Source: Eucalyptus grandis
Lineage: Eukaryota; Streptophyta; Magnoliopsida; Myrtales; Myrtaceae
Length of the DNA: 64,000 bases
Reading direction: 5' to 3'
Assembly (NCBI RefSeq): GCF_016545825.1
Contig: NC_052615.1
Span: forward strand, 17,104,520-17,168,519
Position numbers and translations under genes: made by a program. The notes under the pieces were generated by a model that was not told the origin of the DNA, searched no databases, and saw nothing but the letters and a program-made list of their open reading frames with translations. Shown piece by piece: positions 36,454-46,724 of the stretch; the first letter of the stretch is position 1, and the number at the start of each line of letters is the position of its first letter.

Positions 36454-38215
36454 GTTTGCTGTTCTTGGAAGTCAACATATGAGAGGGAGCCATTAGCAGG
36501 ACGACACGTGTGGGGGATTACCTGGCCCATGTGAGATGCTACTTGGTTTTGTTGACCAAATCATGTGATACTCCATGTGGAACCCAAGAAATTGTTTTCC
36601 TGGTTATATGTTGCTAAAGAAAATTTGCTTATATGGTGACACAAGCCACATGTGATATTAGAAAAATTGAGACTCGATTAAGACACCCAGACAAGTAGCA
36701 AACTTAATTTATATCCCGAGTGCATATGCTTATTTTAAGGTACTTTTACATTATTTCGCAAGTGATTATAGAATACATTATAAATTGCCAAAATAAAGAG
36801 AAATTCACACGGGTAGCAGCCCCAAGCATCGTTGATTTGAAAGAATGGGTGGTTATATCCTCAAGTCAAAAATGGATAATTCTGCTCGCATATAATCTTC
36901 TTTGCGCCGTTAGTGTAAGCTCTATTTTCCCTTAATTTAGTGCTTGATAAATCAATTTTCATAAAAGCATTCTTGTTAATATTCTCTCAAAAGTGTGGTC
37001 TTTTTGAAATGTAGTTAAGCACAGCAACACAAGATGTCACATGGTGCAATTATCAATCGATGCACACCTTGCCGTGACACGCAACATAAAACTATTATCA
37101 ACGTGACTTTCAAAAACCCTAAAAAAAATGAAAGGAAAAAGCAGGAGATCCAGCAGAGGCGAGCTGCTGGTGGAGAGAATGTGAACGGGACGGAAGGATG
37201 GCATCTTCTGCAATTGATCAAAGAAAATAAAACCTTAACTTTGCCTTTGCTTGCACCGCCAGATATTGTCTTTTGTCCCCTTGTCTGTGCACGACCTTGA
37301 CTTAAAAATAAAGAAAAGAGACAGAAACGCCGGGTGACGTGTCCACGTGTCAGCTTCTCACGCTGTAAGAAGATTACTAACGCACGATATGATGTTTAGT
37401 TAGCTAATCGAGGTGTTTTAGGAGCCGACGTTACGTGCGTGTTTATTTTAATCTGCTTTCGGATGATTTCGTGAATAGCGAATTCAATTTTGAAAAATAA
37501 TGGAGTCGTCGCCCATTAGGTTTAGTAACCTAGGTGGATACATATTTTATTTTCGAAAGTCTAAAATAGTTTTCCTGAAAATATCCATGAGATTCTACAA
37601 AAGATATCATTGGCGAGTGAAATTGTCTCAATATTTCAATTCCAGTTACCGGCAATCTTGAGATTTCCCAACCATTTGAGTCACTGTACTTAGCAAGAGA
37701 GTGATCTCTTTGATATATGCCGTTAATTTTGGTTTTTATCTTGTGGAGATTATATATGAACACCAGCAGAATAACGACCAAATAAAATGATCATCTTGTG
37801 AAAAATAAGCGTGGTTTCTATTTAGTAGTTCTCCTTTCCTTTTTGAGATGTTATAAAATTTGTCTAACTTTGGAGAAGATTTATTGCTACGTCCTTTAAA
37901 GATAATTTTGCCATGCGATGCGATCCTTGTTGTAAAGACGTGTATCTCATGGAAGCGTCTCCACACATTTTCTCTTGGTTCGAGATGTAAAGTCTATCAT
38001 TTGAGGAATTGGAGTGAAAAAAAATCTCGAAAATGAAGCTTTTTATTTATTTATTTACAATTATGCATGCAAGTCATGTTGGTAACAAGGGCCAAAATGA
38101 CCAACAAGTTCTTGATTAGTAATAAGTGAAAAGTAAATAACCAATATCGAGATGGAAAGTTCTTGATCAGGCGATGCCTTGGGCCATGAGCGCTGGGGGA
38201 GAAGATCTTCCCTGA
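36454..38215. other. Intergenic, nothing recognised
   Basis: Includes CACGTG sites at about 36505 and 37344 (GACACGTGTG; GTCCACGTGTC), which could be upstream elements of neighbouring genes. No exon-like sequence seen. Confidence 0.4.
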
Positions 38216-38413
38216 TCACTTAGGGCGAGAATGATAACCATTATGGCCGGAAAGCAGAGTATCCTTTGAGATCATTGCTGGCCATGGCGCAAAATAGAGT
38301 AGTGCATGGATTTGTCGGACTCTCACCTTCTTGAATGTTATTGTTGCGATCACTGCCACCATGATCATCAACTTACTCATTTTCTCTTCCATTTCACTCC
38401 TAGAAATGAACAT
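38216..38413 (-). CDS. Doubtful short frame with a signal-peptide-like start
   Basis: From the ATG at 38392 the frame reads MEEKMSKLMIMVAVIATITF, a short hydrophobic N-terminal stretch. It is followed at AAGAAG/GTGAGAG (about 38327) by a possible donor site. The upstream minus-strand sequence is CT-rich like a leader. It could be the first exon of a small secreted protein, but I could not place a following exon. Confidence 0.2.
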   Translation of the reverse strand: MFISRSEMEEKMSKLMIMVAVIATITFKKVRVRQIHALLYFAPWPAMISKDTLLSGHNGYHSRPK

Positions 38414-38949
38414 TGGCAGTTGCCGCGAGAGAGAGAGAGAGGGGTTTGAAGGTGGAGCGAGAAAGGAGAGGAAACTGAGGGAGGGAGGGCGTTGTCAAGG
38501 AAAAGAAATTGAAGTCGTTGTTTAGTGAAAGATTTTTGGGATCGCCACGCCATTCCGGCTTGTCGTATACGGGGCCATACAGTGATCGTTGTTATCTCAT
38601 TTAATCTGGAATTATTTATTTTCACAAATTATTTTTTCAGCTGCAAAATTATGATACCCCATTATGAGGAAACTTCCATAGATGAGCCCAAGTTGGAACC
38701 CATAAGTTTTATATTATGCAGTTGAATCCAATCAGAATGATGAGTCAGCCTTTGATATCTAGTAAACCTCCACCCCACATTGCTACATCATAAAACCTGC
38801 CTTCATTCATAGTCTCTTCCACCAAATCGTGAGGTAATGATAATTTTTCCCAAAAAACTGTAATGATGTGCGAAATTTTATATAATTTGATCAGCTTCAT
38901 AAATAGGTGGCCACTAATTGACCACAAGTGGTGATACCACTTGTTAGGA

Positions 38950-39635
38950 AAATTTGTCAAAAAAATTATAAATCTATTGTAATTTTGTTAATTTAGTCTT
39001 AAACATTTTAATTTTATCAATTGAGTACTAAAAATGTACCACTTGAATTTATCCAATCAATTTGATAGAAGTCGTTGACATACAACTGTCTTACACGGTA
39101 TGACTAATATTGGCATGGATAAATTTTTCAAAATTTTGTATTAGTTTTAAAAAAATATATATATATATATATATATTTATTTTCTTTTCTTTTCTTTTTC
39201 CTTTCTTCCTTTTCTTCTCTTTTCCTTCTTTACTAACCTCACCATGGCTCCGCGGCCAATGAGAACTTCATTGCCTTGCTTGTGGCCAGCAAGGTTGGCC
39301 TCACTCAAACCATCATGATTGTGGGTGAGGCCACCTTGCCAAGATCTGATCAAGGCCATCACAAGGCTAGCCTTGCTCATGACAGTGATGTCCTCAACCA
39401 TGGCCAGCAAGGGCACAACGGCCCTTGCCGATCATTGTAAAAAAAAAAAAAAAAAAAAATAAAAATATTATTAAAATAATATTAAAAATGTCTGTGCCAA
39501 TGCCGATTATGTCATGAAAGATGATTGACATGATTTTTAACAGAATTGACTCAATTAACAAAACGTAAAAAAGATTTAGAACTGACTTGACAAAAGTGAA
39601 TAGGGTTCAAGACTTTCTAGACAATTTCTCTCGTC
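38950..39635. mobile_element. F1-family foldback element
   Basis: Left TTTGTCAAAAAAATTATAAA and right TCAAGACTTTCTAGACAATT ends are inverted. Inner arms have 'ttaatttagtcttaaac' and 'gatttagaactgacttgac'. Core with GCCAGCAAGG / TGGCCTCA phrases. An (AT)n run is at 39157-39176. Confidence 0.65.
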
Positions 39636-40029
39636 CCTAGGGCTTTGTCTCTCTCTATCTCTTTATGGATCAATGCCATTGCGAGGATCCTTCAGGTCTA
39701 TCAAAGATTCAATTTAATAAGAAATTCAAGTATTTTGAAATTTTGGTGAATAGTCTCCGTTAACATCGAAATTAGGACTCAAATGGATAGGCTTCAAAAA
39801 CTTTGAGGCTTTGATCACTGGAAATGCTCATAATTCGATTGCACTTCCACAAAACATTTGACTTTCTAATGTAAAAATTTTCTTTTAATTTCACATGAAT
39901 AGTTTTATCTGTTGGTATTTCTAGTTTATGAGAGAAGATGAAGAAATTCAAAAATATGTTGTCGACAAGTGGCTACGTTAAGAATAGGTTCTTGTTGATT
40001 TCCTCTTTATTTGAAAAAATTGTTTCAAA

Positions 40030-40655
40030 AGTCTAAAACTTATTACACTTTGACCAATTCAATTTTAAACATTTCAAGTATGTCAATTGAGTCATAAACA
40101 ATTTCACATTTTGCAAATTGAGTCTATCAAGCCAATTTCGTACATAATTTGCTAAGATGGATGCTAACCATTTTATAAGAGACAACCAATTCTAACATGA
40201 ATATTTTTTGAATAATATTTTAATGATTTTGTCATAAAATTTTGGGTTTTAACTCTTTCTTTTCTTTTATGTTCTTTATTATATTTTGATAGAGGGCCGA
40301 TAATCCTCACTCAGCATTGGGCGACGGAGTCACAGCCCTTGCCCAACATAGGCGAGGCTAGTCTTACTAGTGGCCAGCTATCGCATAAGACCAACCATTA
40401 ACAAAACGAAAAGAAAAAATATAATGAGGAAAAAAATTAAAAATTAAAAAATTATCTATGTCAGTATCAATACACCACATAGGACAACTGACACTCACTA
40501 GAATGCCATGTTAGAAATTTTCAGTAAAAATCGGTCATATGAACTTAATTGGCGAAACATGAAAAGATGTGAGACTCAATTTGCATAATTGAAAAGTTTA
40601 AGATTAAATTAGCCAAAGTGCAATATAGTTAGATATTTTTGAACAATTTTCCCCT
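40030..40655. mobile_element. F1-family foldback element
   Basis: Left AAGTCTAAAACTTATTACAC and right CAATATAGTTAGATATTTTTG ends. Arms 'tcaattttaaacatttcaag' and 'aagtttaagattaaattagc' are inverted. GC-rich core at 40290-40400. Confidence 0.65.
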
Positions 40656-41369
40656 CTTTTTTATTATTGTGCTATTCTACCTCTAAATCCCTCAAAGAGC
40701 ACGATAAGCTTCTTCTCAATGTTGCCGATATGGAATGGTGGATGATTACTGACCTTATCCCGCAAAACCTCTTTTTTTGCCATTTCATGAATATGAAACT
40801 CATGATCGTGTGACTTGCAAAACGTTGAAAGTTCCATTTGGTACATGAAATGACACTTCTTTTCCTTTGGTCATATCGTAGGTAGCCCCATCAACGTTGA
40901 CACTTGCTAAGCTAAAGTCGATACCTGGTCCCTCATCAAGTCTCCTCCGTTCATCCATCCCTATGTTAGGACCGGCGTTCTGTTCTACTTGAATTTGTAT
41001 CCTTCAACCTCCTCTACTTCTACATTTTCAATCCCTTATGCAATTTCAAGATGAGACTAAAGCCAAGGTAGCAAAAGACTTCGATCAAATCAACATCGAA
41101 TGGAACATCCGAACTTGCCCGCCATCTCTGTTATGCTTGGATTATAAAGGAATATATAGTCCAAAGCACATCTGCACGAGATTTGGTTAATAAATTCAGA
41201 TAGCCAAGGGTCTAGCTCACAATCTCATCTAGTTAGATATCATGGTAACTGCTTGAGTTTAATAGTCCAAACTATGGAATTTTGCTGTAAATCGATGGTG
41301 CTAGAGAAAATAGTGTCTTGAAGTTGAAGCATTCATGTTAAATACCTACTGTTATAATTTGTTGGGACA

Positions 41370-42290
41370 AATTGCTAATTCAATCCTAAATTTATTATAC
41401 GAAATGCATAGTAGTCCTAAATATTTTAATTAATCCAATGTATTCTTAAACTTTTGCATAAAATATTAATGTAACTCTTCCGTCAATTCTAAACTATTAT
41501 TGCTGACATGAGGTCCAATCATCAATGATCATATCAATCGTCAAAAATGGCACGGCACAACCAATGATCTAACGTAAACAACTTTACTTTGCTTAATTTA
41601 TAAATTTTATATTCTTTTTTTTTCCTTTTCTTTCCTCCTAATTATTGTTCATTTTGAATTTGTAATGTACAGCTTCTTCCCTGATGAGTCAACCTTCCCA
41701 TAGGCCACCGTCCACCATCGGAACAGCCTCAAATTTTGGTCAAGTCCATCGCCACTTCTGTGAATTTGTAATCTAGATCTCGTGTGAGCCTCAAAATTCC
41801 ACAGCCTTGACATGGCTAGAGCTCAGCTCCACGATTGTCACGCCATCGGCGTCATGCCTTCTCGTAGCCGCTGCTATGAGCTCGCCAAGCCACCCGATCA
41901 CCTCTTGCTCCTCCCGTGTTAACAATTGAAGGGGTGGGGCTTGGAATGCCCGACCACCACCAGCATTGCCCTGTTGTGGCTCAAGATCGAGTGAGGCCAA
42001 TGCTGGCTCGCCAGATTTGGTCATGTTCCACCTTTCCATGAATGGGAAAGAAAAGAAAAAGAAATGGGAAGAGGGGAAATAGGAAAAGAAAAAGGATGAG
42101 AGGAAAAAATCAAAAGATTCATGCAGGCTAATTGTGTTACATAGGAGGATTTGCGATAATTAAATCACCATTTTTTCAGGCATAAATTGATCTAGAGGAT
42201 TATATTGAAATTTGACACAATATTTAAGATTACATTGGACTAATTGAAACATCTAAAATTATATTAGAATTTATATAATATGATTGAAAT
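41370..42290. mobile_element. F1-family foldback element with an open frame in its core
   Basis: Left CAATCCTAAATTTATTATAC and right ATTAGAATTTATATAATATG ends, with inverted inner arms. The core (41670-42040) differs from other F1 cores and holds an 82-codon minus-strand frame described separately. Confidence 0.6.
41791..42039 (-). pseudogene. Possible captured gene fragment in an F1 element, unidentified
   Basis: The frame runs MERWNMTKSGEPALASLDLE, then a G/A-rich stretch, then LLTREEQEVIGWLGELIAAA and TRRHDADGVTIVELSSS. The second half looks like genuine protein (amphipathic helix), unlike the GC-repeat cores of other F1 copies. I do not recognise the family. Confidence 0.25.
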
Positions 42291-42329
42291 AGAAATATAT
42301 ATTTTTAAATAACCACATTGAAGTATACA

Positions 42330-42527
42330 CTGTGCAGGTGGCGCAATGGCAAGGCAATAAATGCTTCCACTTTGGGTCATTTAACTGGAATGCATCAATC
42401 CGAAATAATAGTACCTGCTCTCCAATTCCAATGGTTAATGATGCATGTAAATATGATGTATCGGGCTACGCAGCTCTTTTATGTGGATCATTATTATCAG
42501 TAGCTTTCTTAGTCATTACATTGTGAA
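42330..42527 (+). pseudogene. Terminal-exon-like gene fragment, unidentified
   Basis: After a good acceptor (ACTGTGCAG) the plus strand reads [20 protein letters not shown] and [10 protein letters not shown], then a hydrophobic end ([19 protein letters not shown]) and a stop. Cysteines, N-glycosylation sites and the tail suggest the C-terminus of a secreted, perhaps GPI-anchored protein. No upstream exons are visible, so this is probably a relic. Confidence 0.35.
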
Positions 42528-42759
42528 AAGCCATAAGGATTGAAATGCGGGTGTTGTGGGTTTTGATCCCAAGAGTTCTTGACTTTGCGAAAGGTTAAAT
42601 ATCATGCGAAAGGAAACAAAAATTATGAAGCGGACAGCACGTGAAAGCGGCGCTTTGAATGCTGGGTAGCGGGCGATGAGCGCGACTAGCAGTCAAGCAG
42701 AGCTCTCAATTGCCAAAAAATTTGAACTAGTCATTTACAATGTAATCTAGAAAAATCAA

Positions 42760-43095
42760 CTGTTGATATGTTGCCGCTTATCATGATGTCGCACGGCCAA
42801 GGCGAGGCTCGGCTGCCGCCGCACGCCGGGCGAGGCCGAGCCTCCCCCAACCACACAATTATGGCATGCGCGAGCTCGCCCAACCAAGGCGAGGCTCGGC
42901 GCCGCCGACGCTGGCGAGGCCGAGCCTCCCCAACCACAGCGAGGCTGCCGGCCCCGTCCGGCTGGTCGCGAGGTCGGTGACCGGCCGAAAAAAGAAAAAA
43001 AAAAAAGAAAGGAAAAAATGAAAAATAAAATAAAAATGTTTAAAAAATTAAAAGAAATGAAAAAGTCCCGAAACAAACGTTACCAAACGCGTTCT
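42760..43095. mobile_element. GC-rich core and right end of a MITE (family F6)
   Basis: Repeated GCGAGGCTCGG / GGCGAGGCCGAGCC blocks (42800-42960) are followed by an A-rich stretch and GAAACAAACGTTACCAAACGC (43070-43091). That end resembles those near 44130 and 56350. The left end is unclear. Confidence 0.45.
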
Positions 43096-43394
43096 TTTGA
43101 TGGGATGGGTCGCATGATGGCAGCTTGCCATGTGCTACGAAGACATGACCCTATGGAAGGATGCTACGCGGCATAACAAGGACATGGACTGACACCAAAT
43201 CAACTAAAAAGAATTTTGGCGTCACTTAAGTGATTCCTATGGACCCATTCAATCAAAATTCTGTAAATTATCTGAAATAAAAATAATATAAATATCAAAA
43301 TTTTCATACGATACTCACTTGAGTGTCATATTAATATAAAATTATTCATTTAAATATATTTCCAGCAATTCATCCTATGTAACATTTTAATTTT

Positions 43395-43975
43395 AGAGTC
43401 CGTTCGTTTCACGAAAAATGAACAATTTTAGAAAAATATTTTTCTAGAAGTCATTTTCTAGGAAAATGACAATATTTTCAGTATTTGGCTAAAACCTGAA
43501 AATGTTTCGGAAAATATTTTCTAGTGTTCGGTAAGGAAAATAGTTTCCACTCACCAGATTGGCGAGCGCGAGCATCAATCGAAGCTCGCCAGATCGACAA
43601 ATGTGAGTTTGAGATTGACAAGCTCGAGGTTCACCTAGTCTGAGGACTAGCCAAGAAAGAAGAAGATGGGAAAGAAAAAAAGAAAAAGAAAAGAAAAGAA
43701 AAAGGAAATTAAAAATAATTCGAATAAAAAAAAAAAAAAGAAAAAAGAAAGGAGAGGAGAAAGTGAGGATTTGTAGAGGTGTGAGATAAGAGAGATGGAA
43801 AATGTTTTCCACTTTTGAAAAGTGGAAAACATTTTCCCATACTTTTGAAGACTTTTTTCCTTTGATGGAAAACATTTTCCCCAAAGAATTCATTTTTCGG
43901 GAAACGAACGCCGGAAAATCCGGAAAACATTTTCCTAGAAATTATTATCCGCTAAATGAACGGAGCCTTAATTTG
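43395..43975. mobile_element. Foldback element of family F5
   Basis: Ends GAGTCCGTTCGTTTCACG and CGCTAAATGAACGGAGCC are inverted. Many GGAAAACATTTTCC-type palindromic phrases run through both arms. No coding. Confidence 0.7.
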
Positions 43976-44053
43976 CACTCTGACATGTCTCTTTGAAAAG
44001 AAAGTGAAGTCCCAATGTGAAAATTCTTTCTAAATGCTTCATTTACGAAAATA

Positions 44054-44433
44054 AGGACTTCTCTCATAATGTTTCTCTAATTGGCCTCATTAATCGACAA
44101 CGTCTTTCTCTCTATATGCTTTGGGTGCGTTTGTCTTTTGTTTCGTTTAAAAAAAAGAAATAGAAAAAGTGTTTCTGTCTTTTTGAACAAAAATGTGAAC
44201 TTGTTTCGGGAATAAAAATAAACAGAAACATGTTTGGTAAATTTGGATTATTTTTTTATTTTTTTTTTTTTTTCTTTTTCTTTTTATTTCTAAATGCTTC
44301 AGGCCGAGGCTCGCCGGCCGGGCGAGCCTCGACTCCGCCGGATCCGGGCGAAAATGCCGGCGCGAGGTCGGCTCGCCTTGAGGACTTCTCTCATAATGTT
44401 TCTCTAATTGGCCTCATTAATCGACAACGTCTT
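44054..44433. repeat. Perfect 53-bp direct repeat flanking a MITE-like half
   Basis: Positions 44054-44106 and 44381-44433 are identical (AGGACTTCTCTCATAATGTT onward to CGACAACGTCTT). Between them are a GGGTGCGTTTG element end, AAACA-rich text and a GGCGAGCCTCG core. Confidence 0.9.
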
Positions 44434-44533
44434 AAAAACAAGAAACACAAAATTTGTGTTTCTTGTTTTCGTTTCTTTTGTTCTTTGGGAACAAAAGAAC
44501 AAAAAAGGAATGTAAACGTTCTATTCTTTTTTC

Positions 44534-44755
44534 TCAGAAAAAGTGTTTAAAAACATAAAAAGAAACATGCTTTCTCTCCGAAACTCGTGGACTCCACAGA
44601 AATACAAGAACATATCGGTAATAAGCCCTCGGCTGGGGAGGAAGAGGAGGAGTTGGGTTCTTGATTTGGAGACATTCTTGTTCTCCTTCTCGTTGTCGCT
44701 CTTGATCTTGATCTGGGTCCTTCTCTGACCTCGTTCTTGCTTTCTCCTTCGTCAT
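44534..44755 (-). pseudogene. Possible orphan first exon
   Basis: Minus-strand ATG at 44755 follows a GA/CT-rich leader. The frame reads MTKEKARTRSEKDPDQDQER, then charged and PTPPLPPQ text, then runs into MITE sequence. It resembles the 5' end of a gene cut by element insertion. Family not recognised. Confidence 0.2.
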
Positions 44756-44759
44756 GGTG

Positions 44760-45254
44760 CCTCTAAAGAGAGAGAGTTTTCTCGGCGGCTTGGAGATTTG
44801 GACAGATTGACGGCTTCACCGAGAGGGAGAGAGCGTACGAGCGTCAAAGGAGAGTATTATTGCCACCCAATCTACTCCTCCTTGCAAATTTGATAAGTTG
44901 ATTTGCCCCAATTTGTTTAAATTGGATTAGGGTTCTCCAGTTAGATCTCTAAACAACGTCGTTCTCCTTTTCACTTGCTAACTAGGTCGAGTATTATATA
45001 ATAAATTTAAGTCACGTTGGATTTTTCGTCGGGACAAATCTTTGAGGGCATTCAAGTGAACAAAAAAAAAGTTATGATACTTGAGTAAACGACATAAGAA
45101 AGTTATAGCACCTTTAATGTTCTTATACTTAAGACATGATCAAACTAGGTTCCTACCATAAATTGTTAGTTATTCATATGTAGAACAATGCATCTACAAG
45201 TCTCAAATAAGTAGGACATGAATTAATATACTTATTCCACATAATATAAATGGT
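44760..45254. other. No gene recognised
   Basis: CT/GA-rich start, then AT-rich sequence without element ends or coding signal. Confidence 0.4.
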
Positions 45255-45620
45255 TAATACCATGAAAAATCCCAATTTAGTGTATTTATGATAAATTTAC
45301 TTCAAATTAATTTTTGGACCACAAAAAACCTAAAACTAATACATTAATAACAAATTTACCTAAAACTAATTTTTTGACTATCAAAAGTTCCAAACTGATA
45401 TATTTGTGATAAATTTATCTTCCATTGATTTCTATTAGATTGAGTTAATTTTATGAAAAATCAACATCCGGTACACATATGACAAATAAAGAGTAAAATC
45501 TCAAATCAGTATACTGTTAAATGTCATGTGTCATCCAACTTGGTAATTTAATAGTGAAATATAACAGAAATTGATGGATTCTAAATTTGTCATAAACGTA
45601 CCAATTTGTGATTTTTCGTA
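45255..45620. repeat. F2-family element
   Basis: Left TTAATACCATGAAAAATCCC and right GATTTTTCGTAGTATTAACC are inverted ends. Internal phrases ACAAATTTACCTAAAACTAA and relatives recur. Confidence 0.75.
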
Positions 45621-45679
45621 GTATTAACCCTAATATAAAATTACTAAGTTATGGATACTACATTATACAAGATCAGATT

Positions 45680-45835
45680 TTCTTTGCAAACCCAGCAATA
45701 AGCACTCCATGAGAGTCTTGACAGATCACGGCGATCGAAGCCTCCGAGGAGCTGCTAACCCACGATCCGTCAATATTCATCTTCAGAAGCCCTTTTTCCC
45801 GGCGGCATCCACCCAACCGGAAAGTTACAACTCTT
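45680..45835 (-). pseudogene. RNase H-like (RVT_3) fragment
   Basis: Minus-strand text W-MPPGK, then after a one-base slip KGLLKMNIDGSWVSSSSEAS, IAVICQDSHGVLIAGFA and a stop. This is the beginning of the plant RNase H-like fold found in LINE retrotransposons and related proteins (P-x-G-x-x-K-x-N-x-D-G-S). The frameshift and early stop mark a relic. Confidence 0.6.
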
Positions 45836-45849
45836 CGTTGTTGAACTCG

Positions 45850-46724
45850 TGGATGTTTGGGGCTGCAACGAGAAACTCAATATGAGCAGAGTTCGAGGGA
45901 TGGAAAGAAGAGTTGGAGAGACGAAAGTCAATATGAAGCTAGCTGAAACCCTAGCTTCGTGAGAAGCGCTTTCGGTTTTCGATTGAAGAAAGGAAGCTAG
46001 GCGCACGTTCTGCTCTGCACGACGTGGGAAGTGATCTGCGGGTGAAGAGCCAGTGATCCGCAGGTGGTCCTGCAAAGCGATAACTTATTAAATGTGGACT
46101 CCGTATCAGGTCTAATCCAAAGGCCATGGACTACTCGTCTCTTAATTGATGAAGGGGTAGGGGCGTCTTGGCCAATCTCAAAGGAGTTGTCGTGGAATTT
46201 TGTCCAAGAAAAGCCGATCACCGTGCTGAATGGATTGCCAAGGCTCGTGGAATTATTCTGTTTAGATGCTAAATGATGTCGTTCTTATTAGTTCTGCTAC
46301 TTAATGGGAATGTTTCACTTTTGACCAAAAAAAACTTATACATGATAAAATTTCCACTCAAATAATAACATCTTTAAATGTTATCCAGTCATAAAAAGGG
46401 TATACTTCTCCCTAACCGTAATGTCTTACCTAATCTTCTGTCGTTAGTCTGCAATCTTGTCTTACCTTTCTCAAGGGTGAAATTCCTGCTTTGTCCGTAA
46501 AATTATGCATCGTTGTTCAGATTCGGCATTGAAGAAGGAAGCTCCTATAGCGCATTTTGTCGTAATGTTTATAAAACGTGTTGCAGCATCGGGAAAATTA
46601 GAAACTTTTCTTGAGAGTTGTTAGCTTATGATCCAACAAACTCAAATCCTGAGTACCTGGTGTGAACTTTTCAGGAAACTGCGCGCTCATATGATGAATT
46701 TTTCAGTCTTGTTAAAAATTTACG
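45850..46724. other. Between the RNase H relic and the decarboxylase gene
   Basis: Possibly more of the decayed retroelement (46030-46290), but I could not confirm a domain. No intact gene. Confidence 0.35.

Noticed and set aside
37034..37300. 88-codon frame on the plus strand
   Set aside because: Low-complexity Lys-rich text and no similarity; no promoter or splice context.
43647..43893. Phe/Ser-rich minus-strand frames
   Set aside because: Translation of A/T-rich F5 element sequence, not coding.
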